DNA of 64,000 nt. Origin: an uncultured Victivallis sp. GTDB taxonomy: Bacteria; Verrucomicrobiota; Lentisphaeria; Victivallales; Victivallaceae. Position numbers and translations under genes: made by a program. Below are positions 63,241-64,000 of this stretch, piece by piece. Each line of letters starts with the position of its first letter. Position 1 is the stretch's first letter. The DNA is taken from positions 107,149-171,148 of the forward strand of contig NZ_CALXSK010000002.1 of NCBI RefSeq assembly GCF_944391105.1. Reading direction: 5' to 3'. The notes beneath the pieces are model-generated. The model had not been told where the DNA came from. It saw only the letters and a program-made list of their open reading frames with translations, and searched no databases.

Positions 63241-63879
63241 TCAACTGCCCGTATACGGCGGATTCGGATCCGAGGCGATGTGCCAGCCCCAGAAGTCGTG
63301 GTGCTGTGCACTGTACCGCGCATTATCCCAGTGGTAGTCGGCGAACAGCACATTGGTTTTCCCTAGGTGGGGATAGTTGCGTTCCAGCGTCCAGGCGGTG
63401 TAATTCGAGTCCCAGTAATTGACCGGCTTGGAGGCCCCCCAGTCGTTCTTGTAGTAGCGCGTCGGCTCATTGTCCTCGATCAAAAACACGTATTTCTGCG
63501 GGTTCTTCAGGATGGATATCTTTTTGCCGCCGAGCTTCCAGCCGTTATAGCCGGGCATGTTGTAGGAGACCAGCGCCTGCGAACTGTTCGTCTGGAACAC
63601 CGGGCAGCGGTAGACCTTCTGCGGCGTCAGATAGTTGTTTACGATAAGGCCCCGCCACCAACCTTTGTTCCACTCCATCAGATACCCCTTGTTGTCCTCC
63701 ACATAGAGCGAGGAGGCAAGTCCGATCTGTTTGTAGTTGTTGATGCAGGCCGTCTCGCGCGCCCGTTCCCGCGCCTGATTCAACGCAGGCAGCAGCATCG
63801 AGGCCAGAATCGCGATGATCGCGATCACCACGAGGAGCTCTATCAAGGTGAAGTTGAAACCCACATGTTGTTTTTCCAT
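63241..63879 (-). CDS. Prepilin-type (DUF1559-like) pseudopilin protein
   Basis: 212 aa from the ATG at 63879; an ATG at 63891 adds four residues. The N-terminus has the type IV prepilin helix [20 protein letters not shown] with Glu at +5 after the cleavage site, then [12 protein letters not shown]. The C-terminal part has the FADYHW pattern typical of the H-x9-DG-like pseudopilins greatly expanded in Lentisphaerota. These are thought to be secreted or surface proteins that go through a type II/IV-pilus-like system. It is likely co-transcribed with the beta-helix protein. Confidence 0.9.
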   Translation of the reverse strand: MEKQHVGFNFTLIELLVVIAIIAILASMLLPALNQARERARETACINNYKQIGLASSLYVEDNKGYLMEWNKGWWRGLIVNNYLTPQKVYRCPVFQTNSSQALVSYNMPGYNGWKLGGKKISILKNPQKYVFLIEDNEPTRYYKNDWGASKPVNYWDSNYTAWTLERNYPHLGKTNVLFADYHWDNARYSAQHHDFWGWHIASDPNPPYTGS

Positions 63880-63925
63880 ACGATGCTTCATTCAGAATCC
63901 TTTCTTCTAGAGATTTTCTTTCCAG

Positions 63926-63948
63926 AGCCAATTTCAAAAAGATTGGCT
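63926..63948. promoter_or_regulatory. Inverted repeat upstream of the pseudopilin gene
   Basis: AGCCAAT (63926-63932) and ATTGGCT (63942-63948) form a 7-bp dyad 47 nt before the ATG. It could be an operator for a dimeric regulator, or a hairpin; no regulator is identified. Confidence 0.4.
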
Positions 63949-64000
63949 TTTTCCTGTAAATAACTCTTTTTCTCATGTGCCAAGCCCATCTTGACACATC

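Overview
The window looks like a chromosome segment of a strictly anaerobic, Gram-negative PVC-group bacterium, most probably a Lentisphaerota/Victivallales gut organism. This is inferred from four things: high G+C with strong antisense ORF shadows, a three-subunit NAD-linked [FeFe] hydrogenase, CDP-dideoxyhexose surface-sugar genes, and a pseudopilin-like protein ([24 protein letters not shown] type) paired with a secreted beta-helix protein. I saw no rRNA, tRNA or CRISPR array.

Layout. 1-3145: end of a DUF2339-like membrane protein and its DUF3999-like partner. 3152-4280 (-): radical SAM protein coupled to a small lipoprotein-like peptide. 4455-6497 (+): unknown seven-helix membrane protein. 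6577-8887 (-): rpmF-plsX-fabH lipid operon. 9427-14661 (+): rex and hydCBA, ended by a strong terminator. 14744-20489 (-): GT-C-like membrane protein, Fe-S aldo/keto reductase, a frameshifted FAD oxidoreductase and an ornithine/lysine-type decarboxylase. 20730-22248 (-): unknown coiled-coil / 42-aa membrane / 53-aa lipoprotein operon. 22449-24042 (-): cysteine desulfurase, Cys-rich mini-protein and DUF493 protein joined by ATGA overlaps, divergent from a second desulfurase-like gene (24193-25290, +). 25350-31076 (+): TolB-like propeller, folC, lon and a LolA-like protein.

31167-34642 is an AT-rich accessory island. It has two secreted/lipoprotein gene pairs, each preceded by a copy of a ~180-bp direct repeat, with IS256 and IS66 debris between them. 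34831-42063 (-) encodes a 2410-aa FnIII/PPC repeat protein. 42333-44832 (+) is argB-aroK-aroC with overlapping stops and starts. 44860-45279 (-) is a coiled-coil HTH protein.

45426-57511 (-) is a near-continuous 12-gene run. It starts with rfbF-rfbG-rfbH, which make CDP-4-keto-3,6-dideoxyglucose. It continues with a NeuB-SAF-cupin protein, an HAD protein, an acetolactate-synthase-like TPP enzyme, a C-methyltransferase-like protein, a GT2, an SDR, a cyclophilin, deoC and an SGNH hydrolase whose motifs are circularly permuted. A branched-chain (yersiniose-like) surface sugar is a reasonable inference.

57653-60785 (-) has a 62-aa protein with its own promoter and terminator, a methyltransferase, and leuA preceded by a promoter and a 42-codon leucine-rich leader ORF that suggests attenuation. 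60930-63891 (-) has the pseudopilin and a secreted beta-helix protein.

Most noteworthy: the permuted SGNH hydrolase, the repeat-flanked AT-rich island, the rSAM/lipoprotein pair, the leucine leader, and the TPP-enzyme dideoxysugar cluster.
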